Of a stretch of DNA of 64,000 nucleotides, positions 1 through 15,709 are shown piece after piece (the first letter of the stretch is position 1; each line of letters opens with the position of its first letter). The stretch comes from Solicoccozyma terricola (taxonomy: Eukaryota; Basidiomycota; Tremellomycetes; Filobasidiales; Piskurozymaceae). Both the position numbers and the translations under genes were made by a program. The notes beneath the pieces are model-generated. The model was not told the DNA's origin and searched no databases. It saw nothing but the letters and a program-made list of their open reading frames with translations. The stretch spans positions 368,162 to 432,161 of the forward strand of contig BCLD01000001.1 in assembly GCA_001600875.1 (NCBI GenBank). The letters are read 5' to 3'.

Positions 1-2339
1 GCCTTTTCACGGAGGGTTACCCATTCATCGAGGGTCAGTTTGCCAGCAGGTGGAATCCATTCTTGACGCTGCGAGGACTGTCGAGGTTGAGGTTGAGGTG
101 ACATGCCAGGGGTTCTCGCTGGCGGATTCGCAGGAGCGGTGGTGCGACCAGCTTCGAAGGAAGCAATCCCACCGGGCGATCTGAGGAGTTGTGCAAAGAG
201 CGAGGTACCTTGCGATGGGGAGTTAGGCTGTGCCGGGTTCGCATTGGTGTGGGGAATTGATGAGGAGTTGGACGACGTTGCATTGTTTGATTCTGGTGCC
301 GATCCAGCTTGCTGGTGAGCGTCGGCTGGCGGCGGTGGCGCAGGTCCAAACGACGGTGGCTGTCCGTTCCCACCCTCAGCAGCATGTCGAGTCGCGAATG
401 CTATCGCTCCAGCTGGCCCTCCCATACTGCTCATGATTCGATTGGCAGTGCGCATCGCTAGGAGAAATGCCGTGGGAACATCGAATACCACATTCCCAGG
501 GGTTTCATTCAGCGGAGTGGCATTTGGAAGTACATCACCCGCGGATGCAGATGCAGCTGGTTGCGTATTATTCGCCCTGGTTGTTCGAGGTTGCTGCGCA
601 GCATTGGCCGTGGTGGACGCCGGTGCATCGGGGGTTGCAGGTTGCGATACTCCCACTATACGTTCGGGAATGAGCGAAAAATGGAATGTCGCCAGTAGAG
701 GAGGCTCATTCGCGGAACCGGTCATCGGCGGCTCCGTCGGATTGGCGGGGATGCCATTCCGCCCGTCCGTAGATGTACCAGCAGCGTCCACAGCCACTGC
801 AGGCTGAGCCTCGTTACCCAGGGGGGTGGCAACGTTTTGAGGTTGCATCGGATGGATGAAAGAGAACAGTGGTTCATTGACGCCGGGAAGCCCAAACATG
901 TCGCCCACTGCAGCTTGCATCGCGGCACCCGCCGGAGTAGCTGTACCGCTACCACTAGCAGCCACATTCGGCGTATCGGCTCCGTTGTTCGCAGGTCTAG
1001 CAGCATACGGACGTCCTCGTTGCTCCCTGGTGGTTTGCGTCGCCTGTGGTCGAAGCGAGTTGAAGCCTGCTCGATTGGAATCGGGGCGCCGTAGTGTGGT
1101 GGAGAGGGGATCAATGTCGAATCGGCAGGTGGGACTGATCGGGCGGAAACGGGATCAGTATGTTGTGCCAAATAGTTTTGAATGATTTGTTTCAACTCAC
1201 CAAGTGGTTTTAGATCGTAGCCAAGGTTCCAAACAATCCTCATGGAAGACATGACAACACGGAAAAACTTTCATCCCTGTCTTGTCAATCTCTGATTCCA
1301 TCGCCGCCGCGTCTTCGGTGTCCTTTGTTGTTTTCGGGAGCACCACTTTCTCCACCTCCTGTTCCGACCTCATCGAGCCGTCACTGACAATACTCGGTTG
1401 CCTTTCCATAACCACATCGCCCATTCCGTCCGCTACCGCCTTCAATTCTACCGCATTATCCTCCCATCCTTCCATGCAGACCGCACACTTGAACCCTTCT
1501 CCTTCATTCTCCGCTTTGACAACCCTATCGATTCTCCTCATCAAATCTGCGCCTGGGTCTTGCAATCCCTTCAGTAGCTCTTGAGCTCTAGCAGGATCCG
1601 GTGGAGGTGGTCTTCTTAAACCCGCAGCTTCTTGGAACAAGAACCACGGGAGGTTGAATTGGGCTTGTTGGTTACCATCGGCGTTGGGTGTGAAAGCGAA
1701 AGCAGCAGGGTTGAATCCTTGTTGTGGCTCAGTGCCTGGCGCAGAGGGAGGAGAGCCGAATAGCATTATGAAAGGTTCAGGAGGTGGACCTGGTACGAGA
1801 GGAGGGGCAGGAGGAGGGGGTTGCGCTTGATCGGCGGGTAACGTTTGATCAGGTTGTTGAGTCGATGATGGAGGAGGTTGATTCGCATTTCCACCTTCCA
1901 TTGCTTCCATTCTGAATCCTGGAGCACCTTCTTGTACTCGAGCACCCGCGATCCCGCCGCCGCTGCCACCACCGCCACCCTCTTGACTAACTTCTGGCAA
2001 GACAAGTTGCGGAGGACCAAATCCAAACTCCATGGTAATCGTTAATGGAGCAGGTTGAGGTTGGGTGATGCCATTCGTGCCCGTAGATTCACCGGGAGTC
2101 GCATGACCACCAGCATCAGCACCCGTAGCAACTGGTGGACGGGCTGGTATTTCTGGTCCTGGAAAGTGGAAAGAGAATGCGAATCGGCCGCCATTGCTGG
2201 CAGTTGAACCTGCGGGTTGAGGCGCGGGAGTGGGAAGAGCAGGAGGAGGGCGATCGGAGTCTGCGGAAGGTGGTGAAGGATTAGACGAGGAACCAGATGA
2301 GCTTGAAGCCCCGGAAGAGCTGTTCTGAGAAGACGACAT
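1..2339 (-). CDS. San1-like RING-H2 E3 ubiquitin ligase, C-terminus beyond window edge
   Basis: Two exons are visible. Exon 1 is 1201-2339, the intron is 1135-1200 (GTGAGT donor, CAG acceptor), and exon 2 runs off the left edge still open. Splicing restores the last ligands of the RING as KTTCPTCRFDIDP. The first 280 or so residues are Ser/Pro/Gly-rich and disordered. The RING has C285 and C288 (CAVC), then a run of about 72 residues, then C361-C-H363-V-F-H366, C369 and the CPTC pair. At least 375 further low-complexity residues follow. A RING set between long disordered arms, with a long insertion after the first Cys pair, is the layout of the yeast nuclear quality-control ligase San1. San1 binds misfolded nuclear proteins through its disordered arms and marks them for the proteasome. 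RING assignment is firm; San1 orthology is inference from layout and the CPTCRFD tail. Confidence 0.85.
1135..1200 (-). other. Intron in RING ligase gene
   Basis: A 66-nt intron with donor GTGAGT and acceptor CAG. Without its removal the frame stops one codon after the tryptophan, in the middle of the RING. With removal the codon TG|T supplies the penultimate zinc-binding cysteine. It is typical of the intron size across the whole window. Confidence 0.85.
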
Positions 2340-2966
2340 GACGGGGAATGTGCGAACGAAGAGGGTTGTGTTGTGTCGTTGATTGATAAGTGATTTCCGT
2401 CAGGTGCGGTGTGATGTTCGGAGGGACATGAATTCCAAAAAGCTAGCGGAGATTTTGTAAGTCGGTCGGTCGGTCGGTCGATTCAAGTTGAGTGGTGGAA
2501 GAGAGCTGTGTATTTCTAGGTTGTTGATGAGTGTGCCGATGCTGTGGATGTTTTCGATGCTATTGATGTTCGTTGATGTCGTTGGTGATGATGCTGAGAA
2601 AGGAGCGACGAGGCAACGAACTGGTGGTTGCCACTTACCAACTACAGGAAACATGCGTCATCCCATCCGACAGTTGAATCTGAAACACGTGAAGTTGGGC
2701 AGAGTGGCATATATTCTCGAGACTTCGATGGTGGCGGCAGTCAGGCGGATGGCGACGGGGGATTACCATTTCCATACGCTGACGAGATATATTTATTACA
2801 CAGCAGCAGCGAGTAGCGAGCAGCGACAGAACACAACTATTTGAGGAAGAAAACGGGATTGGGGAGGGGGGGGGGGACTACAACGTGCACCTCGAAGAGG
2901 TCATACAAAATGCCACATCCGAACAAAGGAAAGAGACCACATCCGAGCACCTGTCGCCGTCGCAGC
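2340..2966. other. Intergenic region upstream of RING gene
   Basis: This holds the promoter and 5' leader of the RING gene and the 3' flank of the NBR1-like gene, both on the minus strand. It contains five tandem GTCG units at 2461-2480 and a G-rich run near 2862-2877. I see no coding sequence worth calling. Confidence 0.5.
2461..2480. repeat. (GTCG)5 microsatellite
   Basis: Five perfect copies of GTCG lie about 120 bp upstream of the RING gene start codon. This is a simple repeat with no assigned role. Confidence 0.9.
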
Positions 2967-5900
2967 TTACAAATCATCATCGCTGTCCTCCACGTACACG
3001 AATCCTTCAGAGTCAGTGTGCCTGTCTTCTTCTTCTCCATCTTCCGAGACCCCGTGTAGGCCGCTCAGAGAGACGTAAGAATACGCAGGGGAGCTGATGG
3101 AAATATCATCGGCAGAGAGGACGGGAGAGATCACATCGGTCGAAGCGACGACGATGACGGGCGATTCTGGATGCGGAATCGCGATGACTTGTTGGGCTGC
3201 CGCAGAGGCGACGAGATTGGCGTCGCTGTGGCTGAGCGTTTCGACGCGAGGCATGATGATCGAAGAATTGGAGAGGGTGGTGGAAGACGAAGCGTTGACC
3301 ACCTCGATTCTATCGAAAGGATGTTGTCAGTAGACTGAAAGTCCACTAAAAGAGACATGAACACCACTCACTCAATCCACAACTTGTCTCCGAACCTTTC
3401 ACCTTTGTCGTCCATCAACCTCCAGAAGCCAAGGTGTTCGCCCGGAGTGGCAGGCGCGATCAGTCCGGGCATCCTGAGCTCAAACTCCTCCCCAACCTCG
3501 ATCTTCCTCTCGAGTACTGGGCCCTCTGCACCCAAGTTCACACCGAACCCATGTCCACCTACGTACACGGATCGAGTTCCAGCAGGGATCGCGTGAGATC
3601 CCGAGTTGCGAAGTTTCCAGACCTTCTCGAACGAAGTGGATGGAGCCATCTCTTGTCCATCGGTCACAGTGACGTCTTGGACGAAAGTCGCATCGAGCGT
3701 AACGCACTCTTCCGGGAGAGCGAAGTGAGCTAACGACTGATCGAGTTCGATGAGAGGAGCAGCTTCTTCCTTTTTGACGTCCTCTGGAAGACCCTCCACT
3801 AGCTGGGCTGCCTGCATCTTCTCTTCCAATGCAGCCTGTCTTTGGATGATGTCTTCGAGAGGGACAGCAGGGGCTTCAGTGATCAACTCCGATGGCCATT
3901 GAGTCGCAGCCAAAGGTTGAACCGCAGAGATAATACCGGGGAAGGAAACGGGGCTTGAGATACGCTGTGTCATCCCAGAGCTCTCCTTTTCAAATGTCAT
4001 CGGCGTGGCTTCGGCAGTTTCGCCTGGTGGCGTCGGAGCGGAAACACCAATCGCTTGGCTGGGCATAAAACGTGCGATTGGAGGACCATCGAAGTAGGAG
4101 TGATTCTCTACCCTGGAGGGCGTCTATGAAGGGAACGAAAGATATGTCAAAGATCGATATGTATGCGCGGAACCTGGATAATTGCCAAACTTACCTTCAT
4201 TTTGAGCATCGGGTGATACGACGGGTGAACCTGGAGGGACTCGCAGTTTTCACAAAGGTCAAAGTCCTTGCAAGATGGGTGTAGGCACTTGTAGCGGATG
4301 CTGTAGGAAGAGATCAGATCACATTGAGTTCCGATGGGACGTTGAAGAACAAAATAGCATCATCGAGCACTCACCCTTCGACACCTCGGTTGCAGTGGTC
4401 GCAGAGCACTCTACTGTGCTTCATCTTAGGGATGTACGGAGCCAAAAGCTGTAGGTCATCCGAGTTCTTCATTCGAACAAAGTTGTGAGCTTTGTGGATG
4501 GCGGTGACCGTTTTAAAGCAGGCGGAGCAAGAGTCCCACTGGGTGATATTTATGGGAAATGTCAGGATCTGACGTTCAGCTGTAGCGGCTTGCATACTCA
4601 CGTCCGGGCATTGCAAGCACTTGTATCTGTCACCATAAATTCTGCGAATCCAAAACATTTCCATTAGTCGAAAGACTCGTGTGGAAGACCAGCATTGCCT
4701 GACACCTACCTCTGATTGCAACCATCACAATACGCATTGTGTCTGGTCAACGCCTTCGGTGCGTCGGAAGCAGAAACACCGGGCATCGTAGTAGCGCCCT
4801 GGGCCTTCACGCCAACGTTCTTATTACCAGACTTGGCTTTGGAAGCGACGATCTTTCCCTGGATGCTGTTATGGTAGACCGCGGTGAAGGTATGAGAGTC
4901 GTCATGGGCTCCCTTTTCGAGGCTCGGGAGACAGTCATAGCAGACGTCAAAGTCGCGGCAGTCCTGTAGGGGATAGGAAAGAGACGCGTGAATACTATTA
5001 AATCCAAAGACACGCACCGCTGTACTCACATTGCAGTGCCAACGAACAGCCTTGGGCGTCATATCACAGACGTCACAGACGTACGTACCGAGATACAAAG
5101 AGTTCGACCTGGGCTGAGGAGGTTTCGAGCAACACCTCGTACCTTCCCCTGGCAAGGTGGAGTTTGTAGAAGCAGATTCGGAAGCCTTAGCGGCACTCGA
5201 AGGAGATGCGGCTGGAGCAGACTTTTCGACGAAAGCCCCAGGAATCCTCCTCTCGGTGTCATCGCCAGCCTCGTCACGAACGACATCGACCTTGACGCCA
5301 TCGTCTCTGAAGATCGGCATGTACCTCTCCTTGATACCATCTTCGAACAAAGCCAGTTGATTGGTGAGGTTGACGAGGAATCCATCGAGAACGTTTCGGA
5401 TCTCCTGCGAAACGCCAACAGCTTGTGTGGCAGAGATCTCCTTGATCTTGTCCGCAATCAATTTACAAGGACTCGTCGAGGGAGGAGCGTCCAAACGACG
5501 ATTCATAATTGCTTCGAGATTAGGGAACCTGGACTCGAAAGAATCAGAAGCGGTCGGTGGTGGGACAGCTTGTGACGCGACCGGAGGGGTGGTGCGAGTA
5601 GAAGGAGTAGTCCACAAGGGCGGAAGTGGAGCCCTATCTTTGAAGGTGCCACCAGCTGGTGCTGGAGCCGACTTGATGCCGAACGGCGGGATAAGCTCGT
5701 CGACGAACGGCGACACCTTGGGGAAGGAAGGACGATTGCCATTACCGCTGGTATTCCAGGCTTCCAAGAACTTTTTGATCTCGGCCGTGGCGTCCATAAC
5801 TCTCCCGTTCTCCTTATCTAACACGCTCCAGTGAATAGGTCGATGTTTATCAAACGTCGACAACTGCTCTTCGATGGTCTTCAATCTCCTCTGAAGATCT

Positions 5901-6598
5901 TTCAACTGTTCAGATGTGGTAGAAGCACGCTCGGACCAAAACCTATGACCAACGGGGTCTTGAGGTAAGGCACGGCGAGCTTTACTCTGTAACGCTGAAG
6001 CCAGCGCCGCCATAGAACGGCAATATTCTTCCGTTCGGATGCGTTCAGCCATGAACGCTTGACGATCGGCGACATTCCGAGTCGACTCGTGATACTTGAC
6101 TGCGGTGGCAAGACGGGGATCTCCGGCGGTCAAGACTTGGAAGATCAAGGTTGGACGAGGAAAGGAGGATTTCTCCAATTCAAGTTTGGCTTGGTGGTAC
6201 CTGGAGATGGATGGCAGCAGGGTGCAAGGGGGAGAAGATGGGAAGGCCAGGACACGATCAAAAAGGGAATGGATTGGGCGAGGGCAGGTGACTGCGGGAC
6301 AAAGGGAGCACTCACTCTTCGGCAGAGCAGACATGGCGACGAAACTTAGTGTCACCGGATCCCTCGTTGGGAGAGAAGTAGGCCTTGTGGGAACAGAAGG
6401 AAGGTCAGATACATGGGTTCCGATACATATCCATACATGTTAACTCACATGCCACCAATGCAATTGCGTGCTGGATGGCAAGCTGAAAGCGGATCTCAAC
6501 TTTGCCTGGATTTCAGAGTACGGCGGGAAGACCGATGGACCAGCAAAGGGGACACTCCTCGTCTCCTCCTTGTAAGTAGCCTTGATGACGAACGGCAT
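2967..6598 (-). CDS. NBR1-like selective autophagy receptor (PB1, three ZZ fingers, FW domain, C-terminal LIR-like motif)
   Basis: The multi-exon gene starts at the ATG at 6596-6598. Exon 1 (6449-6598) and exon 2 (6316-6383) give a PB1-like start (MPFVIKATYKEETRSV). A helical linker and three ZZ zinc fingers follow, each interrupted by an intron whose removal restores the Cys pairs: CDVC..WHCNDCRDFDVC, CDGCNQRIYGDRYKCLQC and CDHCNRGVEGIRYKC. Then comes an NBR1 four-tryptophan (FW) domain (TSFEKVWKLRNSGSHAIP .. GFWRLMDDKGERFGDKLWIE). The last intron is 3310-3371. The tail is acidic and ends SEGFVYVEDSDDDL, where FVYV fits the W/F/Y-x-x-L/I/V Atg8-binding pattern. Proteins of this layout link cargo to autophagosomes or, in fission yeast, to the ESCRT-dependent Nvt pathway. 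Domain order is clear; the choice of pathway is inference. Confidence 0.9.
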
Positions 6599-6938
6599 GC
6601 TTGGGATGTTGGTCGACAACGAGGGGATGGTGTAAAGCGGCGGATGGAATCGAGATAACGGCGGTGGCGGCGGCTGGGTCCGCTGCGATGTGGGTCTGCG
6701 AGCGATAGATTCAGCCAGCCACGGTGTACTACTGCGTGGATCGGCTAGAGTTGCCTCTCAGTCTGTCGCAATGGTATCAAGTGGACCGAGATGATGTTGA
6801 CTGATGATGGTGCTGACGGGTTGACGCACGCTTACCAGGCTGCTGCAGTGACCTTCCCGGTCCTGGCGCGGGAGTAAGCAGGACACGTGATCGGGCTGAC
6901 TGGAGATACCACCTATGACGGAATTACATGAGCGCACC
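6599..6938. other. Intergenic region between NBR1-like and HAT genes
   Basis: This is the promoter side of the NBR1-like gene and the 3' flank of the acetyltransferase gene. It could carry a small alternative 3' exon, because the acetyltransferase stop (AAGCGGTGAGG) overlaps a possible GTGAGG donor. I found no convincing continuation. Confidence 0.4.
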
Positions 6939-10892
<3,954 letters not shown>

Positions 10893-11249
10893 GATTGGCG
10901 GGGGGGAGGGTGTTGGGGCGTTCGCGTCGACGGTGAACGCGTTTCAAGTGGTGATGTGTCGATGAGGGATGGTATTGGTAATGGAGATGAGTGGATGGAG
11001 TGCAGACATGGGAAGTGGGAGACCGTTGTGCACCTATTCTGGGTTGGAGCTGATCAACATCGACATCGACATCGACATCGACCCCCACCTGGTGAGCCCT
11101 AGCCGTCGTTGAGGAGAGGAGTTGTTGCCAGCGATGATTACGTAATTTCACTCAGGATCTTCGACCAGTGCTAGCCAACACCCTGGTGTCTCTCCATCTT
11201 CCATCTCCAATCTCTCACCCACATCCTCAGCAGAGAAAGCATTGAAACA
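10893..11249. promoter_or_regulatory. Divergent promoter region, HAT / WDR70
   Basis: The two start codons face away from each other across 357 bp, so the core promoters must share this stretch. It contains about four copies of the hexamer ACATCG at 11057-11082. No clear TATA box is seen. Confidence 0.6.
11057..11082. repeat. (ACATCG)n hexamer repeat
   Basis: About four copies lie between the divergent HAT and WDR70 start codons. The reverse complement of the same hexamer is repeated at 38903-38931 upstream of another gene. Confidence 0.85.
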
Positions 11250-14005
11250 ATGGAAGGATTCGACTTCCCCATGAGCTTTGGCAAGAAAGCCGTCAAGAAA
11301 GTCGATACTACGCAGACAAGAGTCGACAAAACAAAGCGGTCCGTGAGTGCAAAAGTCCTAAATAGGTGTTTGTCAATGGGTTTTCAGCAAAGCACTGATG
11401 CGGTCATCCCCCGACTCCCAGGACGATCCGTCAATAACATCTAACCGTGATTCCACTGAAACATCCTCCCTTGCTGCTGGTTCTTCTGTGAAACGGTTAC
11501 ATTCCGAGCTAGAGGCTCGGCCATCCAACTTACTTGCTCAGAATGGCCAATCCAGCGGATCACGATACCCAGTGAATCAGAACAATGAAGACCATGACGG
11601 TCAAGATGATGATGATGACGACGACGACGACGACGACGACTTGGGACCCAACTTGGAAGACGAAGATCAATTTCCTGTAACCCACGAGATCATCCTCAAA
11701 GACCATACAAAAGTCAGTACCACCCTTTCCTTCCTCGCTTAACTCCTTGCCGCTTTTTCCCCTTCAGCTACTAAACATTCTCTCTCCTCTCTTCCTCCAG
11801 GTCTTATCAGCAATAGCACTGGATGGTCCAGGTGCCCGAATAGCAACAGGTTCACATGATTATGATGTTAAGATTTGGGATTTTGGTGGTATGGATGCGA
11901 AATTGAAGCCTTTCAAGAGTTTTGAACCTTCTGGTAGTTATCCTGTGAGTACTTTTCCCCTCTCTTTGTCTGCGAAGTTGGATTAAAAAATGGGAAAAAA
12001 AGGGGCGGCTGACCTCTCATATTTCGATGGTGGATTGAGATAAGATTCACGAGGTTGCTTTCTCGCCGGATGGGAAGCATTTGTTGGTTATTGCGGGTAT
12101 GACGCAACCCAAGCTTTACACTCGAGAAGGGGAGGATGGGTGAGTAGGATTCGTCTTAAACGTTAGGTGGAATGTTTACCCACAAGTACTGAATGGAATG
12201 ATGGTACGTTGAAATAGTGTCGTCTTCAACAAGGGTGATCCATATATAAGGGATATGCGACATACAAAGTAAATTCAATCCGTCGCTCATTAATGTATGA
12301 GGCGTGAATTGTTGACTTTGGATCGTTGGATCTACCATTTAACAGTGGGCATGTCGCAGAGATCACAGGAGCGTCATGGCATCCCAAATCATCCCAAGAA
12401 TTCATAACCTGCTCGAACGATTCAACTATACGGTATGTCTAATCACCCTACTCCCCTTGATCATTTTCACCATTACTTACCCCCAATCGCTGACGACGCA
12501 CCTCTGCTTTATGCAGAATATGGAACGTCGAACATAAGATGAAGCAGAAGAGTGTGATCGTTGTGAAATCTAAAGATCGAGGTGCAAGGACACAAGTGAC
12601 TGCATGCGCGTACAGCCACGATGGGAAATTAATTGCTGGAGGTACGGTAGATTTTTTTTTTTCAATTCTCGTGCCCAATCCTTCTCGATCAGCGCATATT
12701 CTGATCCTGTTTCACCTTTTGCGGCGCGCGCGGTGCCCCGACACAGCATGCAAAGATGGAGCTCTACATATTTGGAAAACAGATTCTAATTTCACCAGAC
12801 CGGCTTTATCTAACGAGGAAGCGCATGCGAAAGGGACTGAGACGTCTTGTGTTGTGTTTTCTAAAGATGGTAGACATGTAGTGACGCGTGGTGGTGACGA
12901 TACTGTGAAATGTGAGTGCTCAATCAAAAGCTCAGTCTGGCGCGGTGGGTGTCCAAACGCTGATGATCGACATACGTCTTCCAGTATGGGACGTCAAATC
13001 TCTCAAGAAACCTCTCTTCGTTGCCACCGGTCTGACTAACATCTATCCCGAGACCAACATCATATTTTCGCCCGATGAGAAGATGCTGTTGACTGGCGTG
13101 GCAGTGGAAAAGGGCAAGAAGGGGGAGGTGGTCGTTTTGAAGCGGGAGGGATTGGAGGAGGACAGAAGAATCGTGGTTGGAGAGGGTAATGTTATCAAGG
13201 TGCTGTGGCATTCAAGGATCAATCAGGTAATGTTGCTGGACAAATGGGTGGTTAAAAACCGGGATACAGGATGCTGACCGGTACCACGAGATGCCTCCAG
13301 ATCTTTGCTACAACATCCAAAGGAGCATGCCACATCCTGTACTCGCCAAACAAATCTATTCACGGTGCTCTGCTCCCACTGGCGAAAATGCCGAAAACGA
13401 CTCCCCGGGAGCAGGTATACACATCGAACCTTCCACCCATGATCATGACGCCGCATGCACTTCCCGCGTTCAAGGATCAGGATTATCATCAGACAAAGAG
13501 GCAACAGGAGAAGGCTAGAATGGACCCTGTCAAGAGTCATAGGCCGATGGAGCCGGTCAAGGGGGCCGGTAAGGGTGGTAGAGTTGGAGCAAGTGCTACG
13601 CAGCATTTGGTGCAGCACATGTTCAAGTGGGTGACACGACGTTCTTGTATGTTCTTGCGGTAGAAGAATCCTGACCGCGATGTTTCCTCTCGCAGGGAGA
13701 ACAACCTAGGCGAGGACGTGAGTGACCTTGCCGGGAAAAGTCGTATTGTGAAGTCACTCACCTGAAGCGTTCCCTTCACACAGCCCCGAGAAGCTCTACT
13801 CAAGTATGCCGAAATGGCGGAGAACGATCCAAAGTGGACGACGGGTAAGTTCTCCTGTTTACCCGCCGTCATGACATGACGCTCACCAGATGCCTTGACA
13901 ACCTCCCCTCCCGCAGCATGGCAGAAGAACCAACCGAAAGCGGTGTTCTCTGCCGTTCCGGACGAAGACGAAGATGAGCAGAGGAAGAAGAAGGCTAAGC
14001 GATGA
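11250..14005 (+). CDS. WD-repeat protein, WDR70 family
   Basis: Multi-exon. The N-terminal FGKKA motif, a Ser/Asp-rich arm with a long run of Asp (near 11600-11640), and then WD blades match WDR70 block by block: THEIILKDHTK, ATGSHDYDVKIWDFGGMD, ITGASWHPK, TCSNDSTIRIWNVEH, RGGDDTVKLWDVK and YSPNKSIHGA. The C-terminus has the family-specific ITPHALP .. DPVKSHRP .. GKGGRVG .. DPREALLKYAEMAENDPKW stretch and ends in a basic KKKAKR. WDR70 homologues are nuclear and, in animals and fission yeast, are linked to H2B ubiquitination and DNA-break repair. The first splice is uncertain. GTGAGT at 11343 gives the wrong phase with the visible acceptors; a GTCCGT donor four bases earlier gives KTKRKALMRSS in frame. 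Confidence 0.9.
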
Positions 14006-14137
14006 GGGGAGCTGTGGTCGTAGTACTTGTGTGCAACAATATCGCGGGATTTGTCTGCCACGCGTCTGAAACTTGAATTGCCAAAATTAGAGCGAGGCCG
14101 ATCACCCACCTCGCACCATCCATCCCAGACCCATACG

Positions 14138-15390
14138 ATGAGCGTTCTTGACTCGGTCCGGCTGAGCTGCCAGGTAGCGAGACTGCGAGCGAACATACAG
14201 GTGAGGAGATGGAGCGAGTCGTGACCACATAATCGTGTAATTGTCTATTGACAGCTCATCGTCCCATCCCCCAGGTTTCCGACGGCGCATACCTCACATG
14301 GCTCACGTCGATCCGCGAGGAAACATACACTACTGCTCTCCGACGTCTGTCACTCCCTCGCCTGCCGCTTACATTTCCCTCTCTGCTCCACGAGATCAAC
14401 CTCGTCTCCATCATCGCTCTTCTCGATCATGACAAACTGCGAGAAGAATATTCCACCGCGGCGAAGACTGACGAAGGGTCATACGACGATGTAATTCTTC
14501 GTGGTGTTATGGCCTGTTACATAACATCCTCTGAAGATGACTGGAAGTCGAGATCTAACCTATTGGGGGCAGCAGGGATGGGTCTCTCTGATCAAAAAGT
14601 CTCCGAGATGTTCAACCTCCCACTATCAATCATGACGGAGAGAGATCATCCGTCTCTTCCAGGTATCAAGATCGGAGAACGATCGGAAGGTCGACATGCT
14701 GGATTAGTCAAGAGTATGGGGAAGAATCTGAGAGACGTTTCGAAATCACTCGCGGCAAGAGGATACAGTAGCATGGGAGAAGTAGTTGAACGAGCATTCG
14801 CAGAAGCGGAGGAAACGAAGTCGGACCCACACGAGGTAGTGGGTAGGACGTTATTATCTGTCGCACCATGTCTTGGTGAGAGCTACGAGATACAAGGCTT
14901 CAGTACGTCGTGTTCGGTCCACACCACTCATATATACCCGTACCTACCCCACTGATGCATACCTTTTCGACGTCAATATTCAGCCGTAGACTTCCACGCA
15001 CCTCTCCTTCGTCTATTCCACAACATCCTTACCCTCCTCTCCCAATCCACATCCCCTCTCTCCTCTCATATCCCCACGGACGGATTACGATCCCCTGCAA
15101 TATCCAACCTCGCAGCTGGTCTCTCCGCACTTCGACTTGACCTCTTTGATTTCTCAGCTACAACCACTCGAGAAGGTGAAGAGTTACGAGATTACAAACA
15201 AGACGGTACCAGCAGCAAGTTATCTCCCGATGCAATTCACTTACTTCGAGCATGTACTGTCGACGCTTGTGAACAGATGGGGAGTCGGGTGCAATTCGAG
15301 GTAGATCAAGGATGGAAGCGTGAGATAACAGCAGTGGGAATCTCGGCGAGTTTAGAAGAGATGGATCGGGAATTTGCGGTTGTCTCGTAG
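14138..15390 (+). CDS. Conserved fungal protein of unknown function
   Basis: Three exons: 14138-14200, 14275-14902 and 14984-15390. Both introns restore frame (GTGAGG..CCCCAG and GTACGT..TTCAG). The product is about 365 residues, mostly helical, with no signal peptide or membrane segment. Blocks such as LLHEINLVSIIALLD, MACYITSSEDDW, HPSLPGIKIGE and VDFHAPLLRLFHNILTLLS look like a fungal family I have seen unannotated. The opening LDSVRLSC plus the later layout faintly recalls queuosine-salvage (DUF2419) proteins, but the family's NFSFWS signature is missing, so I do not assign it. It starts only 132 bp after WDR70 on the same strand. Confidence 0.75.
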
Positions 15391-15709
15391 GGGAAATGAA
15401 GTAGAGGCTACCTGAGGGTCATTTTATTATTCCTTACATTACGCTGTATCATGTCTCGAACACATTGTTCGCTTCCAATCACAATGATAATGATAACGCC
15501 CCGCCGGTCCCTCGTTCTATTCTCTTCAAATTTGCCTCTTCATTATCCACATCCGCTTTAACCAAACGACGTGTCCAATCCTCACTCTAGACATGCACCG
15601 CAAATCACATTTTGCCACTTTTCACTTCCCACTTCCCACTTCCCACTTCCCACTTCCCACTTCCCCATCTCTACGCTCTACACTCTACGCTCTACGCTCT
15701 CCTCCCAAT
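15391..15709. other. Convergent 3' flank with heptamer repeat
   Basis: The two flanking genes converge here. The region is pyrimidine-rich, with a CACTTCC heptamer repeated about six times at 15623-15666. Short frames across the repeat (for example 15571-15827, plus) are low complexity and are not called. Confidence 0.6.
15623..15666. repeat. (CACTTCC)n heptamer repeat
   Basis: About six tandem copies in the convergent intergenic region downstream of frataxin. A heptamer is frame-breaking, which agrees with it being non-coding. Confidence 0.9.

Noticed and set aside
4988..5834. Overlapping plus-strand frames of 157-195 codons
   Set aside because: They lie opposite the NBR1-like linker exon, whose minus-strand frame is continuous and joins conserved ZZ fingers.
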